Source: Neoroseomonas lacus | GTDB lineage: Bacteria > Pseudomonadota > Alphaproteobacteria > Acetobacterales > Acetobacteraceae | Direction of reading: 5' to 3' | NCBI RefSeq assembly: GCF_014644535.1 | Contig: NZ_BMKW01000009.1 | Span: forward strand, 241,016 to 305,015 | Length of the DNA stretch: 64,000 bases | In this document: positions 63,201 through 64,000 of the stretch, piece after piece | Layout of the letters: each line of letters starts with the position of its first letter | Position numbering within the stretch: position 1 is the stretch's first letter | Made by a program: the position numbers and the translations under genes | The notes under the pieces: model-generated | Told to the model about the DNA's origin: nothing | The model's database searches: none | The model's input: only the letters and a program-made list of their open reading frames with translations

Positions 63201-63798
63201 CCTGCGCCAGCGTGCCGACGACCTCGGCGAAGCGCGTCGGCGGCACCAGCCGCGCGAGATTGGCGAGCGCCGCGCGGTCGGGTGCGGCGGCGAGCACCGC
63301 TTCGCGTTCGCGCGCCAGCATGCTGCGCGCTTCCTGTTCCTCCACCACGGCGAATTGCGGGGCGAGGCCGGCTTCCAGTGGAAACGCTCGCAGCAGCGAT
63401 TGCGCGAAGGCGTGGATGGTCGAGATGCGCATGCCGCCAGGCTGTTCCAGTACGCGCACGAACAGCGCCCGGGCGGCGAGCAGTTCATCCGGCCCCGGCC
63501 GGCGACCGGTCAGGGCGGCCAGCGTCTGCGCCAGCTCGGCATCTTCCGCCGTCGCCCAGCCGCCCAGCGCGCGGGCGAGGCGCGTGGCCATCTCGGCCGC
63601 CGCCGCCTTGGTGAAGGTCAGGCACAGGATGCGCCCCGGCTGCACCCCGGCCAACAGCAGCCGCAGCACCCGGTCGGTCAGGAGCTTGGTCTTGCCCGAC
63701 CCGGCCGAAGCCTCCACCCAGGCCGAGGCGGCCGGGTCCGAGGCGCGCGACTGCGCCGCCTCGGCGCGTGCGCGCGGCGTGGCGGCGGGCGCGTTCAG
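60286..63798 (-). CDS. addA: Double-strand break repair helicase AddA
   Basis: A UvrD-like helicase-nuclease of about 1,170 aa that works with AddB in recombinational repair. Walker A is ASAGSGKTKLLTDRVL, followed by LCLTFTKAAAAEMATRLARA, STIHAFAQSLLRAFP, Walker B VLLDEAQDSNPDQW, GDEKQSIYRFQGAD, VRIMTVHGAKGLQAP and LLYVALTRAEDRVIV. The nuclease part ends with VLVLDYKTNRPPP. No ATG, GTG or TTG lies upstream of the Q-motif region, and the first GTG (63717) would remove it. A CTG at 63798, overlapping the upstream stop as CTGA, gives a natural N-terminus, so the start is uncertain. Confidence 0.92.
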   Translation of the reverse strand: MNAPAATPRARAEAAQSRASDPAASAWVEASAGSGKTKLLTDRVLRLLLAGVQPGRILCLTFTKAAAAEMATRLARALGGWATAEDAELAQTLAALTGRRPGPDELLAARALFVRVLEQPGGMRISTIHAFAQSLLRAFPLEAGLAPQFAVVEEQEARSMLAREREAVLAAAPDRAALANLARLVPPTRFAEVVGTLAQDRGRLLRAVENRQGIAGLEPALARALGLAPGETREDTLIAGACDIDAAPLLSVARRLGQSGNEKTDQRNAARMADWLVLDIAGRAARWDEWKSLFLTAKDEQRADRGLVTKDKRIAAEYDDLLATMRAEAERVAEVQDSRAAARLLAATIALLSIGAPVLQRYDAAKRRSGMLDYDDLIRGAERLLEDPGSAWVLFKLDGGLDHVLLDEAQDSNPDQWGIVRALTSEFFAGLGARDAGRSIFAVGDEKQSIYRFQGADAEGFARERRHYAAAVPDAEQEFRPVALDVSFRSTEPVLALVDAVFAEGAAREGVVTEGETLRHFADRAGQAGQVELWPLLTAVDAAEPPPWAPPETPIDAEGAPQRLATLLAARIAHMLAHETLPARVDTGRAAEQPAGRRVRPGDILVLVRARARGGFVPSLVRALKDLRIPVGGVDRMVLAEQIAVQDMLALADVLLLPEDDLSLAALLKSPLVGLDEDELLALAQPREGRLWSALVAHRGAASRLGRVADWLAALMASADFATPHALFAGALGAPGPLDAQAGRARMLARLGPDAADPLDEFLNAALQHERAHPPSLQVFVQQLRQGGAEVKREAEGAGDAVRIMTVHGAKGLQAPIVILPDTTAEPRDRTTLRWLEDDLPIWAPRSEGFDAAALAQRRQQDQDADARERHRLLYVALTRAEDRVIVCGWQTSKSVPDGSWYRLVERGFARLDGAMDAAFDPTVFGGPAGLFPPEAMLRRLDGPQTAPPKAEDPPRARVTAATLPDWAHRPAPSEAPEGAVAPSSLPGEEETPAAPPRPADDPSGLRFRRGRLVHALLQHLPDHAPDQRAAMASRFLDRPGHGLEEAERAAVLAEVLALLDNPLLTAALGPDSLAEAPLAGRVGGRLIAGQVDRLLVTPDRVLVLDYKTNRPPPATAAAVAPLYLRQMAAYRALLRAAFPGRQVECTLVWTYGARVMTLPDALLDPHAPH

Positions 63799-64000
63799 AA
63801 GGCGCGTCCGGCCGCCGGCTGGCCAATCAGCGGCGCCACCGTCCGGGCGAGGAGGGTGAACATCGCCGCATCGTCCTGGCCCTGCCGGTTGCAGTTCAGC
63901 ACTGCAGTCCAGACCACACGGCCGGAGGCACGCTCACGCAGGTCGACCGTGCCGGAGACACGCAGGGTCGGCACCGTGCGGCCCCCCGCGCGCGGCACGT
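63795..64000 (-). CDS. C-terminal part of an unidentified protein, runs off right edge
   Basis: At least 67 residues in frame to the right edge, ending at a TGA at 63795. The visible part (TLRVSGTVDLRERASGRVVW, then TAVLNCNRQGQDDAAMFTLL) suggests beta strands followed by a helix. AddB would be expected upstream of addA, but this does not resemble the AddB C-terminus. Its stop overlaps the probable addA start. Confidence 0.55.
   Translation of the reverse strand, partial: VPRAGGRTVPTLRVSGTVDLRERASGRVVWTAVLNCNRQGQDDAAMFTLLARTVAPLIGQPAAGRAF

Noticed and set aside
1-64000. tRNA or rRNA genes
   Set aside because: No cloverleaf-like segment with a T-loop signature, and no rRNA-like stretch, was noticed in the intergenic regions on either strand. 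A covariance-model search would settle it.

Overview
The window is about 70% GC, densely packed, and reads as chromosome of an alphaproteobacterium close to Acetobacteraceae (Roseomonas-like). The grounds are three TctC/Bug-type solute-binding proteins in 64 kb, the hemD / COG4223 / HemY-like trio, the rsmB, rpe and heparinase II/III genes, an AddA-type helicase, a PhaB reductase, and recurring GC-rich intergenic repeats. The genus is inferred from gene content only. I saw no rRNA, tRNA or CRISPR array.

Layout. 1-5.7 kb: the end of a repeat-rich lipoprotein, then a tricarboxylate-type transporter (tctC, tctB, tctA) with a phzF homologue between tctB and tctA, then a flavin reductase. 5.9-9.5 kb (minus): a UMF1-type MFS protein, a heparinase II/III protein and rpe. 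9.6-13 kb: repeats, a divergent AsnC regulator / TctC pair, a DUF2459 lipoprotein and a short TctC-leader-like ORF. 13-18 kb: rsmB, an ArnT-like glycosyltransferase, a DedA protein and an AraC regulator. 18-31.8 kb: two twin-YCII proteins, phaB, an ACT-like protein, a DUF4893 protein, uppP, a GT39 protein, an orphan TRAP binding protein, an MFS transporter, a MerR-ATPase fusion, and an AbrB-type permease with two amidases. 32-34.9 kb: a decayed pgaABC locus with an intact-looking pgaD, convergent with a diguanylate cyclase. 35.7-39 kb: HemY-like, COG4223 and hemD. 39-46.5 kb: an eight-gene minus-strand operon with a RutA-like monooxygenase, a PotABCD-type ABC importer, an isochorismatase-like hydrolase and two CE4/PuuE-like proteins. 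47-50.5 kb: a scrambled tungstate transporter (tupB, tupA, tupC) with an HTH/binding-domain regulator. 50.8-53 kb: an enolase-superfamily protein and a dead IS1595 copy. 53-64 kb: a glycine-zipper lipoprotein, a large membrane protein, an NHL-repeat protein, a TctC/NIPSNAP/NTF2-like operon, a frameshifted methyltransferase, addA, and the end of an unknown gene.

How the genes work together. The main theme is uptake of organic acids and nitrogen compounds, by Bug/Tct, TRAP and ABC systems, next to small catabolic enzymes. The best candidate for an uncharacterised system is the 38,957-46,506 operon, read here as import, flavin-dependent ring oxidation and amide hydrolysis of an unknown N-containing compound. 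The other notable theme is two families of dispersed palindromic intergenic repeats that sit between genes and probably act as transcription terminators.
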